Below are positions 54,317 to 63,015 of a stretch of DNA of 64,000 nucleotides, piece by piece. The DNA lies in contig NZ_BJMN01000002.1 in assembly GCF_006539185.1 (NCBI RefSeq), positions 1 to 64,000 on the forward strand. Reading direction: 5' to 3'. This DNA is from Streptomyces gardneri (GTDB taxonomy: Bacteria; Actinomycetota; Actinomycetes; Streptomycetales; Streptomycetaceae). Every line of letters starts with the position of its first letter. Position 1 is the first letter of the stretch. The notes below the pieces were generated by a model, which saw nothing but the letters and a program-made list of their open reading frames with translations, made no database searches and was not told the origin of the DNA. Made by a program: the position numbers and the translations under genes.

Positions 54317-55438
54317 TCAGGAGTGCGCCGAACGGTCCGTGACGGGCAGCATGTCCGCGTGCGACAGAAGCCTGTTGATGTTGCGCTCCGTCTCCAGGGA
54401 GCCCTCGACGCCGACCGCGGCGCCGTCGAGGAGTCGTTCCAACTCCGCTGCTTTCCCCGGGCCCTTGAGCCCGAGGGAGGCGACGGGGTCGAGGTCGAGG
54501 TCGCCCGTGACGTCGACGAGGCGCACCACGATGTCGTCGCGCTGGAACACGGTGCTGCTGTGCACCGGGTTGTCCGGATCGTCCGCGGCGGCCCGGTCCT
54601 GATGGGAGAGCAGCCGGGCGAGCGCCATCCCCTGGCCTTCCTTGGCCGGGTAGTACAGCGCGTGCCGTCGCAGGTCGGCCGGAGCAGGCCGGTCGGACAC
54701 CACGTGGTGGACGGCCGGCAGCGCGGCCCGGGTGAAGAACACACGTGCCGACTCGGGGTCGGTAAGGTCCCGGTCCTGCTCGAGGTACGGGTTGATGGCC
54801 TCCTCGACCGCTCGCACCTGGGGCTGACGGGCCACGTGCCGCAGCGCCACGAGCAGGTCGCCCTCCACCTCCACGGCACGCACGATGCGGTTGCCGTGCA
54901 TGAAGAGGGAGGTGCGGCGCAGCCGTGTGGTCTCGTCGACCTGGGCCTGGGGTGACTCGTACCCGGCCAGGATCTCCGCCACCTTCGACTCGGAACCCGG
55001 CTTGACGGTGAAGGTGAGGGCGTGGCGTGCCACACCGTCGCCCACGCGGGGCTCCACCTGCGCGTCGGCCGATGCCGCGGTCCGCGAGGCCGGCTGACCG
55101 GGGCTGGTCTCCCGGAGGATGCTGTAGCGCATCGATCGGGTGTCCCGGACGCAGCTGTGCATCGGCTTGACGGTTTCGACGTGCTCCTCGCTGTTCACCC
55201 AGGCGAGGAACGGCGGGGCGCTCTCCCACTCGCTGGTGATGAGCCACTGCGAGGGGTTCTCGATGGACTGGCAGAGCTGGTCACTGATGTGGCCGGGAAC
55301 GGAGGCGACCTGCTTGCGCATGAGTTCGTACGCGTCCAGGAACTGCTGCTGCGCTCCTTCGTACAGGTCGAGCAGGAGGATCACCCGCAGCCTGGAGCCG
55401 TCGAACACAGACTGGGAGATGCGTCCCGAGGGGGCCAT
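54317..55438 (-). CDS. whiEI: SchA/CurD-like protein (WhiE ORF I-like)
   Basis: A 373-aa protein of the SchA/CurD/WhiE ORF I family, first gene of the pigment operon. It looks like tandem dimeric alpha-beta-barrel domains ([40 protein letters not shown]; later [20 protein letters not shown]). Each resembles an ABM/cyclase-like fold. The ATG at 55438 was chosen by start of similarity. Its biochemical role is not established; genetic work on whiE shows the locus makes grey spore pigment. Confidence 0.88.
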   Translation of the reverse strand: MAPSGRISQSVFDGSRLRVILLLDLYEGAQQQFLDAYELMRKQVASVPGHISDQLCQSIENPSQWLITSEWESAPPFLAWVNSEEHVETVKPMHSCVRDTRSMRYSILRETSPGQPASRTAASADAQVEPRVGDGVARHALTFTVKPGSESKVAEILAGYESPQAQVDETTRLRRTSLFMHGNRIVRAVEVEGDLLVALRHVARQPQVRAVEEAINPYLEQDRDLTDPESARVFFTRAALPAVHHVVSDRPAPADLRRHALYYPAKEGQGMALARLLSHQDRAAADDPDNPVHSSTVFQRDDIVVRLVDVTGDLDLDPVASLGLKGPGKAAELERLLDGAAVGVEGSLETERNINRLLSHADMLPVTDRSAHS

Positions 55439-55671
55439 CCGGCACACCTCTTCTCTTCTCGGTGGGGGTGGGGAGACGACCTACTTCGCCGATACGCAGA
55501 GACCGGCATGTGTCGATCCTTGACAGGAGCGCCGACAGCACGCGAGCCGCATGAAGCGGACGAGTGAACCGCGTGTCATTCGAGTGCCCCGGGCACGCGA
55601 ACCCGTCCCCGAAGGGCATGAATCTGCATCCCATCCCCAACTCGCGTCGCAGGCGGCGCCGGAGACGAGCA
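55439..55671. other. divergent promoter region of spore-pigment locus
   Basis: About 230 bp between ORF I and ORF VIII. In S. coelicolor the matching gap holds developmental promoters, one dependent on sigma-F. Here I see no unambiguous -10/-35 pair; a TTGACA at about 55516 on the plus strand is a candidate. Confidence 0.45.
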
Positions 55672-57333
55672 ATGAACCGATTCGACGCAGCCGGGGAAGC
55701 AACCGGTCACCGCACGCCCGTACTCATCGTCGGCGGCTCGTTGGTGGGCCTTTCCACCTCGCTGTTCCTGGGGCGTCTCGGAGTGCCGCACACCCTGGTC
55801 GAGCGCCATGCCGGCACCTCGATCCACCCGCGTGGCCGCGGCAACAACGTGCGCACGATGGAGCTGTTCCGCAGCGCCGGGATGATGCGGCCCATCCAGG
55901 AGGCCGCGTCGGTACTGGCACTCAACAACGGGATCCTGCAGACGCCGAGCCTGGTGGGCGATGTCGGCGAGTGGCTGTTCAAGAACATCGACCCCGGCGG
56001 CGGGGTCGCCCGCTTCAGCCCCGCCGGGTGGTGTCTGTGCAGCCAGAACGATCTCGAACCGGTGCTGCTGAAGCGCGCCGGGGAGCTTGGCGGAGATCTG
56101 CGGTTCGCGACCGAGCTGATGTCCTTCGAGCAGGACGCCGAAGGGGTGACCGCACAGGTCAAGAGTCGCGGCACCGGTGAACACACCACCATCCGCGCGG
56201 ACTATCTCGTCGCGGCGGACGGCCCGCGCAGCCCGGTTCGCGAGCAACTCGGCATCGGGCAGAGCGGTCCGGGCGACCTGTTCCACAACGTGAGCATCAC
56301 CTTCGTCTCCCGCGGCCTCGTGGACGTCGTCGGCGACCGGCGGTTCATCGTCTGCTACCTGACGAACCCGGAGGCCGACGGGGCCCTGCTGCCGGTCGAC
56401 AACCGGGAGCGCTGGGTGTTCCACGCTCCCTGGCACCCCGAACACGGCGAGACGCTGGAGGAGTTCACCGACGAGCGGTGCACGGAACACATCCGGCGGG
56501 CCGTGGGGGTGCCGGACCTCGATGTGGAGATCACGGGCAGAGCTCCCTGGCACGCGGCGCAGAGGGTCGCCGAACGGTACGCGGACGGCCGGGTGTTCCT
56601 CGTCGGTGACTCCGCCCACGAGATGCCGCCCACCGGGGCGTTCGGCTCCAACACCGGTATCCAGGACGCGCACAACCTCGCCTGGAAGCTCGCGGCCGTA
56701 CTGGGCGGCTGGGCCGGCCCCGGCCTGCTCGCCTCCTACGACGCGGAGCGCCGGCCGGTCGCGGAGACGACGAGCTCCCGGGCTGCGGCGCGGTCGGTCG
56801 AACACAGCCACCCCGGGTACACCCCCGGCCCCGGATCCGGCGGCCCCCAGGGGAAGAAGGGCGGCATCCTCAACGAGGTGCTCGGCTACCGCTATCCGCA
56901 GGGCGCCGTCCTGGGCGCCGACCGGACGATGCCGGTCGTGTCCGACGGACTGCGCCTGAATGGCGAACCCGGAAGCCGGGCACCTCACATGTGGCTGAAC
57001 CGCGCCGGTACCCAGGTCTCCACCCTCGATCTGTACGAGCGGTCCCTGGTACTCCTGAGTTCCGAGGACGGCGCCGGCGACTGGCACACCGCGGCGACAC
57101 GCGTCGCGCAGCAGATGTCGGTGCCGCTCGACTCGTACCGGATCGGCGCCGGGCCCGACGCGGAGCTCTCCCCCGCGAGCGACACGGACTGGGCGGAGGC
57201 GCACGGCGTCACGCCGGACGGCGCGGTGCTGGTCCGCCCCGACGGGTTCGTCGCGTGGCGGTCCGAAGGAGCGTCGGCGGATCCCGGAGCGGCGTTGCGG
57301 CAGGCCCTCACGGCGATCCTGGGCCGGGACTGA
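55672..57333 (+). CDS. whiEVIII: FAD-dependent polyketide hydroxylase (WhiE ORF VIII-like)
   Basis: A 553-aa group A flavoprotein monooxygenase (PgaE/RdmE/TcmG type). FAD motifs: GxGxxG-type VLIVGGSLVGLSTSLFLGRL at about 18, the second dinucleotide motif YLVAADGPRSPVREQLGIG (DG), and GRVFLVGDSAHEMPPTGAFG (GD). The C-terminal thioredoxin-like domain lacks catalytic Cys. It hydroxylates the aromatic polyketide. GGAG precedes the ATG at 55672; upstream in-frame ATGs give a run of Arg and are unlikely starts. It is divergent from the operon, exactly as in whiE. Confidence 0.9.
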   Translation: MNRFDAAGEATGHRTPVLIVGGSLVGLSTSLFLGRLGVPHTLVERHAGTSIHPRGRGNNVRTMELFRSAGMMRPIQEAASVLALNNGILQTPSLVGDVGEWLFKNIDPGGGVARFSPAGWCLCSQNDLEPVLLKRAGELGGDLRFATELMSFEQDAEGVTAQVKSRGTGEHTTIRADYLVAADGPRSPVREQLGIGQSGPGDLFHNVSITFVSRGLVDVVGDRRFIVCYLTNPEADGALLPVDNRERWVFHAPWHPEHGETLEEFTDERCTEHIRRAVGVPDLDVEITGRAPWHAAQRVAERYADGRVFLVGDSAHEMPPTGAFGSNTGIQDAHNLAWKLAAVLGGWAGPGLLASYDAERRPVAETTSSRAAARSVEHSHPGYTPGPGSGGPQGKKGGILNEVLGYRYPQGAVLGADRTMPVVSDGLRLNGEPGSRAPHMWLNRAGTQVSTLDLYERSLVLLSSEDGAGDWHTAATRVAQQMSVPLDSYRIGAGPDAELSPASDTDWAEAHGVTPDGAVLVRPDGFVAWRSEGASADPGAALRQALTAILGRD

Positions 57334-57514
57334 CCGCTTCCTCGTGGCCGGCACGGCTGGGCTGGAGGTCTCCGCCATGAACAGGACCAGGCAGCACCGA
57401 CGACGGCTCGTGATCCCTGCGGCTAGCCCGTTCGCGCGCAGGACGCCGTCCGATCCCGAGCACCGAACGAGCCGCCGTGACCTGCGGAAATGACCACCAG
57501 TAGGGCAGATCAAG

Positions 57515-57572
57515 ACCCCGACCGGGGGACAGCGCGCGCGAATCTCCCGTTGCGGTGCTCCCCGGTCGGGGT
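57515..57572 (+). terminator. hairpin after ORF VIII
   Basis: ACCCCGACCGGGG (57515-57527) and CCCCGGTCGGGGT (57560-57572) pair over 13 bp with a 32-nt loop, followed by TCTTCTCG. It lies about 180 bp past the hydroxylase stop. It probably ends that transcript or begins the leader of the next gene. The remaining 318 bp of this gap hold no supported gene. Confidence 0.55.
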
Positions 57573-57651
57573 TCTTCTCGTGCACGGAGCACAGCACAGG
57601 CGCCGCGCTGCCCAGCCGGCCAGGAAAGCTCCGCCGAAGGAGAGAAGAAGC

Positions 57652-58164
57652 ATGCGTTTCGCACGTACGGGTCTCCAGCTCGCCCTGGCCGCCCTCATCC
57701 TGTCCGCATCCCCCGCCGTCGCGGCGCCCGACGGTGACGTCCGGGTCAATCCGGGGAAGGCTGCCCCCGGGACCACCGTCACCGTCAGCACGACCGCCTG
57801 CGGCAAGGAGACCTACGGCAAGGGTGAGTCGGAGGCGGGCGGGAAGTTCCACCTCCTGCCCGGCGACCGGGCGGGCGTCCTGGTGGGTGAGTTCAAGCTT
57901 CCGTTGGACGCCGTCTCCGGCACGGACACCGTGACCCTCAAGTGCCCGCCTCGCATCAAGCAGACCGTCACCTACCAGATCTCCGGCCAGCCGGTCGGTG
58001 CAGTGGAAGCGGGCTTCGGCTGGGCCGCGGGCGCAGGCGCAGAAGCGGACGGGGGCGGCAGCGGCGGCCCGTACGCCCTCGGCGCGTTGCTCCTCGGCGG
58101 CGCCGCCGCGGGCGTCCTGATCAGGACGCGCCGCCGCGCCACCGCCGCCCGGAACGCGGCCTGA
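57652..58164 (+). CDS. secreted protein with C-terminal membrane anchor, sortase-linked
   Basis: A 170-aa exported protein. Signal 1-24 (QLALAALILSASPAVA). The mature part is an Ig-like fold (VRVNPGKAAPGTTVTVSTTA, with Cys in TACGK and LKCPPR). A Gly/Ala-rich linker leads to a C-terminal helix (YALGALLLGGAAAGVLIRT) and an Arg tail. The LPXTG motif is absent, so it is not a clear substrate of the sortase encoded 84 bp downstream. Together they look like an actinobacterial surface pair. Confidence 0.8.
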   Translation: MRFARTGLQLALAALILSASPAVAAPDGDVRVNPGKAAPGTTVTVSTTACGKETYGKGESEAGGKFHLLPGDRAGVLVGEFKLPLDAVSGTDTVTLKCPPRIKQTVTYQISGQPVGAVEAGFGWAAGAGAEADGGGSGGPYALGALLLGGAAAGVLIRTRRRATAARNAA

Positions 58165-58247
58165 GCCCACATGCCCACGCCCACGCCCACGGCTCCGGTT
58201 CCGGTTCTGCGAGATCCGGTACGCCGTGCAGCAAAGGCACGATCCGC

Positions 58248-58919
58248 ATGAAGCACGGCTCCGGGCCGAAGCCCGGCAGAGCGCCGTCCAGGCGCGTTCC
58301 CTCGGTCGGGGCACTCGCCTGGGTGGCCCTCGTCGGCGTCGTCCTGCTCTCGTATGCACCGGACGGCGGGGCCTCGCGGCCACCGGCGACGGCGCGGGCC
58401 GCACCCCTGCTCGCGGGGCCCGTCGCCGGGGCCGGCGGGGACCGCTCCGGCCCCCGGCCGCTGCCCGCGTCCGACGCGGCGCGGATCAGGATTCCGGCCA
58501 TCGGCGTCGACGTCTCCCTCGTCGCCCTTGAGCTGGACGGCGCCGGAGCGCTGCGCCCCCCGCCGGCGGCGGACCCCGCCGTGGCCGGCTGGTACGCCGA
58601 CGGCACCGCCCCCGGGGCGCCGGGCACGGCCGTCGTGGCGGGACACGTCGACACCCCGACGGGCCCCGCCGTCTTCCACCGGCTCGGCACCCTCTCCCGG
58701 GGCGCCGCTGTCGAGATCGATCGCGACGACGGTCGTACGGCCCTCTTCACCGTCGACGCGGTGGAGGTCCATCCCAAGAAGCGGTTCCCCGACCACAAGG
58801 TCTACGGCAGTTCGGGCCGCCCGGAGCTGCGGCTGATCACCTGTGGCGGCGACTGGGCGAGCGACACCGGCTATCAGGCCAACACGGTGGTCTACGCGAC
58901 CCTGACGGGAACGAGATAG
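58248..58919 (+). CDS. class F-like sortase
   Basis: A 223-aa sortase-fold protein with a single N-terminal transmembrane anchor (ALAWVALVGVVLLSYA, about 22-37). The catalytic His is H133 in VVAGHVDTPTG and the catalytic Cys is C199 in LRLITCGGDW. Core marks are IRIPAIGVDVSLVAL and GWYADGTAPGAPGTAVVAG, usual in class F enzymes of Streptomyces. Sortases join surface proteins to the cell wall through a cleavage motif. It follows a secreted protein gene, and a terminator hairpin begins directly after its stop. Confidence 0.87.
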   Translation: MKHGSGPKPGRAPSRRVPSVGALAWVALVGVVLLSYAPDGGASRPPATARAAPLLAGPVAGAGGDRSGPRPLPASDAARIRIPAIGVDVSLVALELDGAGALRPPPAADPAVAGWYADGTAPGAPGTAVVAGHVDTPTGPAVFHRLGTLSRGAAVEIDRDDGRTALFTVDAVEVHPKKRFPDHKVYGSSGRPELRLITCGGDWASDTGYQANTVVYATLTGTR

Positions 58920-58920
58920 C

Positions 58921-58947
58921 ACCCGGGGCACCCCTGCGCCCCCGGGT
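58921..58947 (+). terminator. terminator hairpin after sortase gene
   Basis: ACCCGGGG pairs with CCCCGGGT (8-bp stem, 11-nt loop), starting 2 bp after the sortase stop. Confidence 0.6.
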
Positions 58948-58964
58948 CTCGCGTGGTCGCGCCT

Positions 58965-59110
58965 CACCCGTTCCTCGGGAGGCACGCACAGCACGGGGAC
59001 GGTGGACATGTGCAGGAGCTTGTGAGGGGTCGAGCCCAGGAGCGCCCCGCGCATCGGGCCCCCGGCCCGGCTGCCGACCACGATGACGCGCGCTCGCCCT
59101 TCAACCGGCA
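58965..59110 (-). pseudogene. universal stress protein (UspA) C-terminal remnant
   Basis: The minus strand reads ARVIVVGSRAGGPMRGALLG, then STPHKLLHMSTVPVLCVPPE. This is the C-terminal ATP-binding loop (G-x-R-G-type, then GS..H.LLH...PVL.VP) of UspA proteins. The frame has no stop at the expected place and no N-terminal two-thirds. Its upstream end coincides with one arm of the inverted repeat around the DUF4157 gene, suggesting truncation by recombination there. Confidence 0.6.
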
Positions 59111-59155
59111 GTCACAGGGAGGATCTTCCAGGTCTTCATGCAGGCGAAAACGTGA
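59107..59155. repeat. left arm of inverted repeat flanking DUF4157 gene
   Basis: It contains TTCCAGGTCTTCATGCAGGC (59126-59145), identical on the opposite strand to 61014-61033. Similarity extends to about 45 bp with scattered changes (CAGGGAGGAT..., ...AAAACGTGA). Confidence 0.8.
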
Positions 59156-59285
59156 ACGAGGTGGCGCCGGTGGGCGGCCGGGCCACTCGACCGCCCGCTG
59201 CGGATCGACGAGGGGCACCGGAACCCTCATGTCCTGTCCGGTCGCCGATCCGGGGCCTGGACCCGAACCGGTGCGACTCCCGTCC

Positions 59286-60767
59286 TCAGAGAAGACCGGA
59301 CGACGTCTCCTTGCCAAGACGCACGTCCAGGGCGTCTTGGGCGAGCCCGACTGAGATAAGGCCTGCGTCGGCCAGGCCGTAGACCTCCCCATGGATCTCA
59401 TCGGAGAAGGGCGTCAGGCCGCCGTCATTCTTGTAGTAGCCCGAGTCCATGGCCTTTCCGATGCCGCTGTTCGTAGAGGAAACACCGAAGCGGAGGTTCT
59501 TCGAATTGTTCGAGACCGTGGAGACCAACTGGCGGAACACGGCCTGCGTCTGATTGGCCGGCTGGTTCCTCAGGGTCACGAACTGGTTGACGGCGGTCTG
59601 TACGTCGTTGCCCGGAACACAGGCCCGGAAGAAGTTCAGCGTGGCCGCTTGGTGAGCCTGGACCGTGTGGTCGTACCTCTGGGCGGCACTTTCGAGGATC
59701 TTCGCGATGTAGTGATCGGACAGCCGATGGTTCCGGGACATGGAGACGCCGGCCGGGGTCGCTCCCACGCCACCGTTGGGACCGGTGAAGTTGTTGTGTC
59801 CCCACTGGTCGTAGGGGTTGAACGTGCCGCCCTGCGCCTGGATCTCCTCCGCGCGGAGCTGTGCTCCGGGAGAGGCGAGGGCTCCGGTCTGGTACGGGAA
59901 GATCTGCCGTGTGGCGGCGTCCGGGATGTTGGGCCTGGCATAACCCTGCCCGTAGTTGAAGTTCGGGTTTCCAGCAGCGATGGTCTGCTGGCTGAGGTAT
60001 TGCAGCTGTTGCTGCATCTGATCCTGCCGCTCCTGTTGCAGCTGGGCCATCTGCTGCGGGGTCAGCCGAGGCGGCCCCATCATGCGTTGGACCGCCGGGT
60101 GGGCGGGGGTGGATCCTGCCTGGCCGGTGGAGGCGGACTCGGGGACCCCAACGGCCCGCGGCTCGGGGTCGTGGGCCATTGCCTTGCTCGCGTTCGCTTC
60201 CGCCTCCCGTTCGAAACGGTCTGTGGGGTCGCTGATGGACAGGCCCGAACCGTTGTCGCTGCCAAGGACGGGGCCCTGGCGTTGCTGGATGACGTGGGTG
60301 AGCTCGTGGGCCAGGGTGTGCTTGTCGCCGCCGCCCTCGCCGAGGACGACGTTGTTGCCCGAGGTGTAGGCGCGGGCGCCGATCTCGCTCGCAGAGGCGC
60401 GGGCGGCGCTTCCGTCGTGGACGCGGACGTCGGAGAAGTCGGCGTCCAGCCGGGCCTCCATTTCGGCGCGCAGCGGTGTCTCCAACGGCCGCCCGGCCCC
60501 GAGCAGCACCTGGTGCACGGCCGACCGCTGCACGGCGGGTCCTTCCACGGCCTCCTGGTGGCCGCAGCCCGCACCGTGCTGGTGCTGCTCCACCGCCGCC
60601 TGGGGCTGGGCGTAAGGATGGCCGGCGAGCTGGAGCGCGCGCATCACGGCCGCGTTCCCGGCGGCACGCTGGAGGGCCAGAAGCCCCGCGGGACCCATGG
60701 GCTCGGGCCCCCTGGGGCCGGGCGGCTTCTTCGCGGGGGCATGACGTACTTCGTGCTGGTGTGACAT
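59286..60767 (-). CDS. DUF4157 eCIS-associated metallopeptidase-like protein
   Basis: A 493-aa protein. Residues 95-165 are a DUF4157 domain with an intact zincin motif HELTH (154-158), preceded by FSDVRVHDGSAARASASEIG then ARAYTSGNNVVLGEG; EREAEA at about 187-192 may supply the third ligand. The N-terminus is Pro/His-rich. Residues 235-275 are a Gln-rich spacer (QQMAQLQQERQDQMQQQLQY). The last 170 residues (from SMSRNHRLSDHYIAKILESA) form a separate, unrecognised domain. DUF4157 proteins are typical cargo of extracellular contractile injection systems; no eCIS genes are in this window. GGAG precedes the ATG. Confidence 0.85.
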   Translation of the reverse strand: MSHQHEVRHAPAKKPPGPRGPEPMGPAGLLALQRAAGNAAVMRALQLAGHPYAQPQAAVEQHQHGAGCGHQEAVEGPAVQRSAVHQVLLGAGRPLETPLRAEMEARLDADFSDVRVHDGSAARASASEIGARAYTSGNNVVLGEGGGDKHTLAHELTHVIQQRQGPVLGSDNGSGLSISDPTDRFEREAEANASKAMAHDPEPRAVGVPESASTGQAGSTPAHPAVQRMMGPPRLTPQQMAQLQQERQDQMQQQLQYLSQQTIAAGNPNFNYGQGYARPNIPDAATRQIFPYQTGALASPGAQLRAEEIQAQGGTFNPYDQWGHNNFTGPNGGVGATPAGVSMSRNHRLSDHYIAKILESAAQRYDHTVQAHQAATLNFFRACVPGNDVQTAVNQFVTLRNQPANQTQAVFRQLVSTVSNNSKNLRFGVSSTNSGIGKAMDSGYYKNDGGLTPFSDEIHGEVYGLADAGLISVGLAQDALDVRLGKETSSGLL

Positions 60768-61003
60768 CGGTGAGCTCCGGTCGTAGGTCCAGCGGGTAGT
60801 CGCAAGATCGCCTGACCCGGACGGCGAGGGAAAGGCGCGGGAGGGCAGTGCGACGGGCACCCTTCGTTGCCCTGCCGCCCCTGCGCTCACGGCCACCGCC
60901 CGGCCCTTCGGCGAACCGCAGGCACGGGCACCCATGCGGCCCGGCCTTCGTGGCTGAGACAGGGCCACAACCCGTCCCGCAAACAGGTCTGAGCCCGGGT
61001 CAA

Positions 61004-61050
61004 TCACGTCTTTGCCTGCATGAAGACCTGGAACACCCCCTGCGGCTGCC
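61004..61050. repeat. right arm of inverted repeat flanking DUF4157 gene
   Basis: It contains GCCTGCATGAAGACCTGGAA (61014-61033), the reverse complement of 59126-59145. Flanking similarity (TCACGT before, CCCTG..GCTGCC after) extends the repeat to about 45 bp. Confidence 0.8.
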
Positions 61051-61489
61051 ACCTGAAAAGCCAACGAGCTTCACCGCAGTCAGCCATGCCCGAGGCGGCT
61101 CGGGACCATTTACGGGACAGCCCTTAGCCGCCCGGCCACGCGCGCGAGGAAGGTCTCGTACTCCACCGTCGTGAGGATCGGGTTGGTGAAGCTGAGGCAT
61201 CGGGGCGAGCGACATCGGCTGGGGGATGGACGAGCCCGAGTGGGGCGCGGCCGCTGACCCGAACACCCACGCGGAGGCTCAGCGACACGTCGAGACCGGG
61301 CACGAGGCCGAGAACACCGTCGAGCTCCTGGACCTCGTCGTCGACGACGCGGGCGTGTTCCGTCGGCCCGACCCCCGACCGGACCCAGTGGCGTGGGTGA
61401 ACGCGATGAACACACTGCTGCCGGCGGACTTCTCGTGCCGTACGGCATCGAGCGGCGACCAGCCGGAGCTGGACACCCATCTCCGAGAT

Positions 61490-61608
61490 GGGCCCGCGCG
61501 AGCACAGCACCTGCGGCTGCCCTCTCGACCGCCTCGCCACCCGCCTGGAGGAGCACTTCGCCTACGAGGAGTCCCGGTTACTCCCGGCGCTGGACCCGGA
61601 CGCGTGAC
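61490..61608 (+). pseudogene. possible hemerythrin-type C-terminal fragment
   Basis: One plus-strand frame reads EHSTCGCPLDRLATRLEEHF, then AYEESRLLPALDPDA and a stop at 61606. The H-F-x-x-E-E spacing resembles the last helix of hemerythrin-like proteins. There is no intact upstream part. Weak evidence. Confidence 0.3.
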
Positions 61609-61610
61609 GG

Positions 61611-62279
61611 TCAGCCGCTCCAGCTGTCGCAGTACTCGATGTGCAGGGAGCCCGGCACGTTCCGCCGGGTCCGCGGCCGCGACCACGGCCCCGAGGTGAA
61701 CTCGACGCAGTAGTGCCGGTCTCCGGGATGCCGCTTCCCGTGCGACGGGGCCTCGTCGGCGAGGCCGCGCAGCACGGTGCCGTGCTCGCGGAAGGCGGTC
61801 GCGCTGCCCACGACGAACAGCGTGTGGGCGGCGATGTCGAACCCGAGGTGGTCGCGGTACGTCCGGTGGTACCGGCGTTCGTGGTCGATGTCCTCGGCGT
61901 CGGGGAAGTCGCGGTCCGGGGTGGCCGCCGTGTGTGGCCGGCCGGGGCCGAGTCGCGCCCGGGCCTCCTTCCACGAGGAGGGCCGGAACTGCAGGCTGTG
62001 GTGGGCCAGGACCAGGTCCAGCGCGACCGGTTCACCGTCGCCGACGACACCGCCGGGGGCCGGATTGGCCCGGATCGGCAGATGGACCAGGGAGCGGGCG
62101 GAGCGGGCGGCCAGCGCCCACAGGCCGGTGAGGCGCTCGGCGCCGTCGCGGTCGACGTACATCGACAGCCAGTGGCCGTCGTCCCGCAGCGCCACCCGCT
62201 CCGGCACCGGGTCCGGCCGGATCACCCTGACTTCGGCCCCGCCCATGCGGACCTCGTGCACCCGCACCCGCTGTTCCAC
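61611..62279 (-). CDS. hypothetical protein, 222 aa
   Basis: A soluble protein with no signal peptide. It has well-formed coding bias and stretches such as GHWLSMYVDRDGAERLTGLW, VALDLVLAHHSLQFRPSSWK, DIDHERRYHRTYRDHLGFDI and RHYCVEFTSGPW. I do not recognise a family. The GTG at 62279 has GAGGGGGG upstream; the frame continues past it but without coding character. It stands alone, flanked by degraded sequence. Confidence 0.65.
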   Translation of the reverse strand: MEQRVRVHEVRMGGAEVRVIRPDPVPERVALRDDGHWLSMYVDRDGAERLTGLWALAARSARSLVHLPIRANPAPGGVVGDGEPVALDLVLAHHSLQFRPSSWKEARARLGPGRPHTAATPDRDFPDAEDIDHERRYHRTYRDHLGFDIAAHTLFVVGSATAFREHGTVLRGLADEAPSHGKRHPGDRHYCVEFTSGPWSRPRTRRNVPGSLHIEYCDSWSG

Positions 62280-62613
62280 GCGCCCCCCTCGAACGATCCC
62301 GCAGCGCACCCTAGCCCGAGCCGTCGACGTTCTCGTCCGGATTTCCCGGGTGCGGGGCGCGTGCCCTACAGGGGGCGGTCGTGACCCTGGCCGCGGCGCG
62401 TGGCGGCGACCTCGGTGTAGGCCCGCTCGGTGTCACCTTCGCGGGCGAGCGGTGCCTTCGAGGGCGCGCAGTCGGCGCCGCTCAACGGCGAAGACGTGTG
62501 CGGGGACCGTCGACGACCAACGCCTCACGGGCCGCCGACAGCCCCCTGCCGCGTATGCCAGTGACTGGTTCGTGCACGACTCGTGCCCGCTTCGATGATC
62601 TGGATCAAAGACC

Positions 62614-63015
62614 TCACCTGGACAACCCGTTGATCACGACTCGATACGCGTCCTGGTCAGGATGCCGGGGCGTCCAGTCTGCTGAGGAGTTCCTCGACGG
62701 GTTCCCAGACGGTCTTGGAGGCGAGGCGTTCGACAAGCGCCCGGTCGAAGGCCGCGCCGCCCATGACGGCCTCATCGGCGACTCGTGGTCGAAGGCGCGC
62801 AGGAAGACCGACGACGGGCCGAGGAAGACGTGGTAATCGTCCCCACCGCCGTTTTCGAACCGGAATCGCTCGAACCCTGACTCGTCGACACCGTCGAACG
62901 CATAACGCGCCCACCGGGACCCGAAGGCCGCTTCCAGGGCGACGAGGACACGGAGGCGTTCCCGGAGCACGCCCGGGGCGGGCAGGAGGGCAGCGAAATC
63001 GGAGAGAACCGACAC
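62614..63015 (-). CDS. hypothetical protein with probably damaged C-terminus
   Basis: The first 80 codons look real: MSVLSDFAALLPAPGVLRER, RWARYAFDGVDESGFERFRF, GDDYHVFLGPSSVFLRAFDH. After AFDHES the frame becomes low-complexity. The adjacent minus-strand frame instead reads MGGAAFDRALVERLASKTVW then EPVEELLSRLDAP. This suggests a frameshift or a junction with another gene near 62770. Family unknown. Confidence 0.45.
   Translation of the reverse strand: MSVLSDFAALLPAPGVLRERLRVLVALEAAFGSRWARYAFDGVDESGFERFRFENGGGDDYHVFLGPSSVFLRAFDHESPMRPSWAARPSTGRLSNASPPRPSGNPSRNSSADWTPRHPDQDAYRVVINGLSR

Larger units (their letters stand above)
60768..61610. other. gene-poor region with fragments
   Basis: About 840 bp without an intact gene. 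It holds one arm of the DUF4157-flanking repeat, a minus-strand stretch ending VEYETFLARVAGRL at 61110 that weakly recalls DUF2267, an unplaced segment (HVETGHEAENTVELLDLVVD, plus strand near 61290) and a possible hemerythrin-type C-terminus. The pattern is that of decayed genes. Confidence 0.5.

Noticed and set aside
55576..58404. A minus-strand open frame of 942 codons opposite the FAD hydroxylase and secreted protein
   Set aside because: It is a mirror of real genes with no recognisable domain; GC-driven.
61226..61699. A 157-codon plus-strand gene
   Set aside because: Coding character is lost after about 60 codons and it overlaps fragments in other frames and the convergent hypothetical gene; treated as debris.
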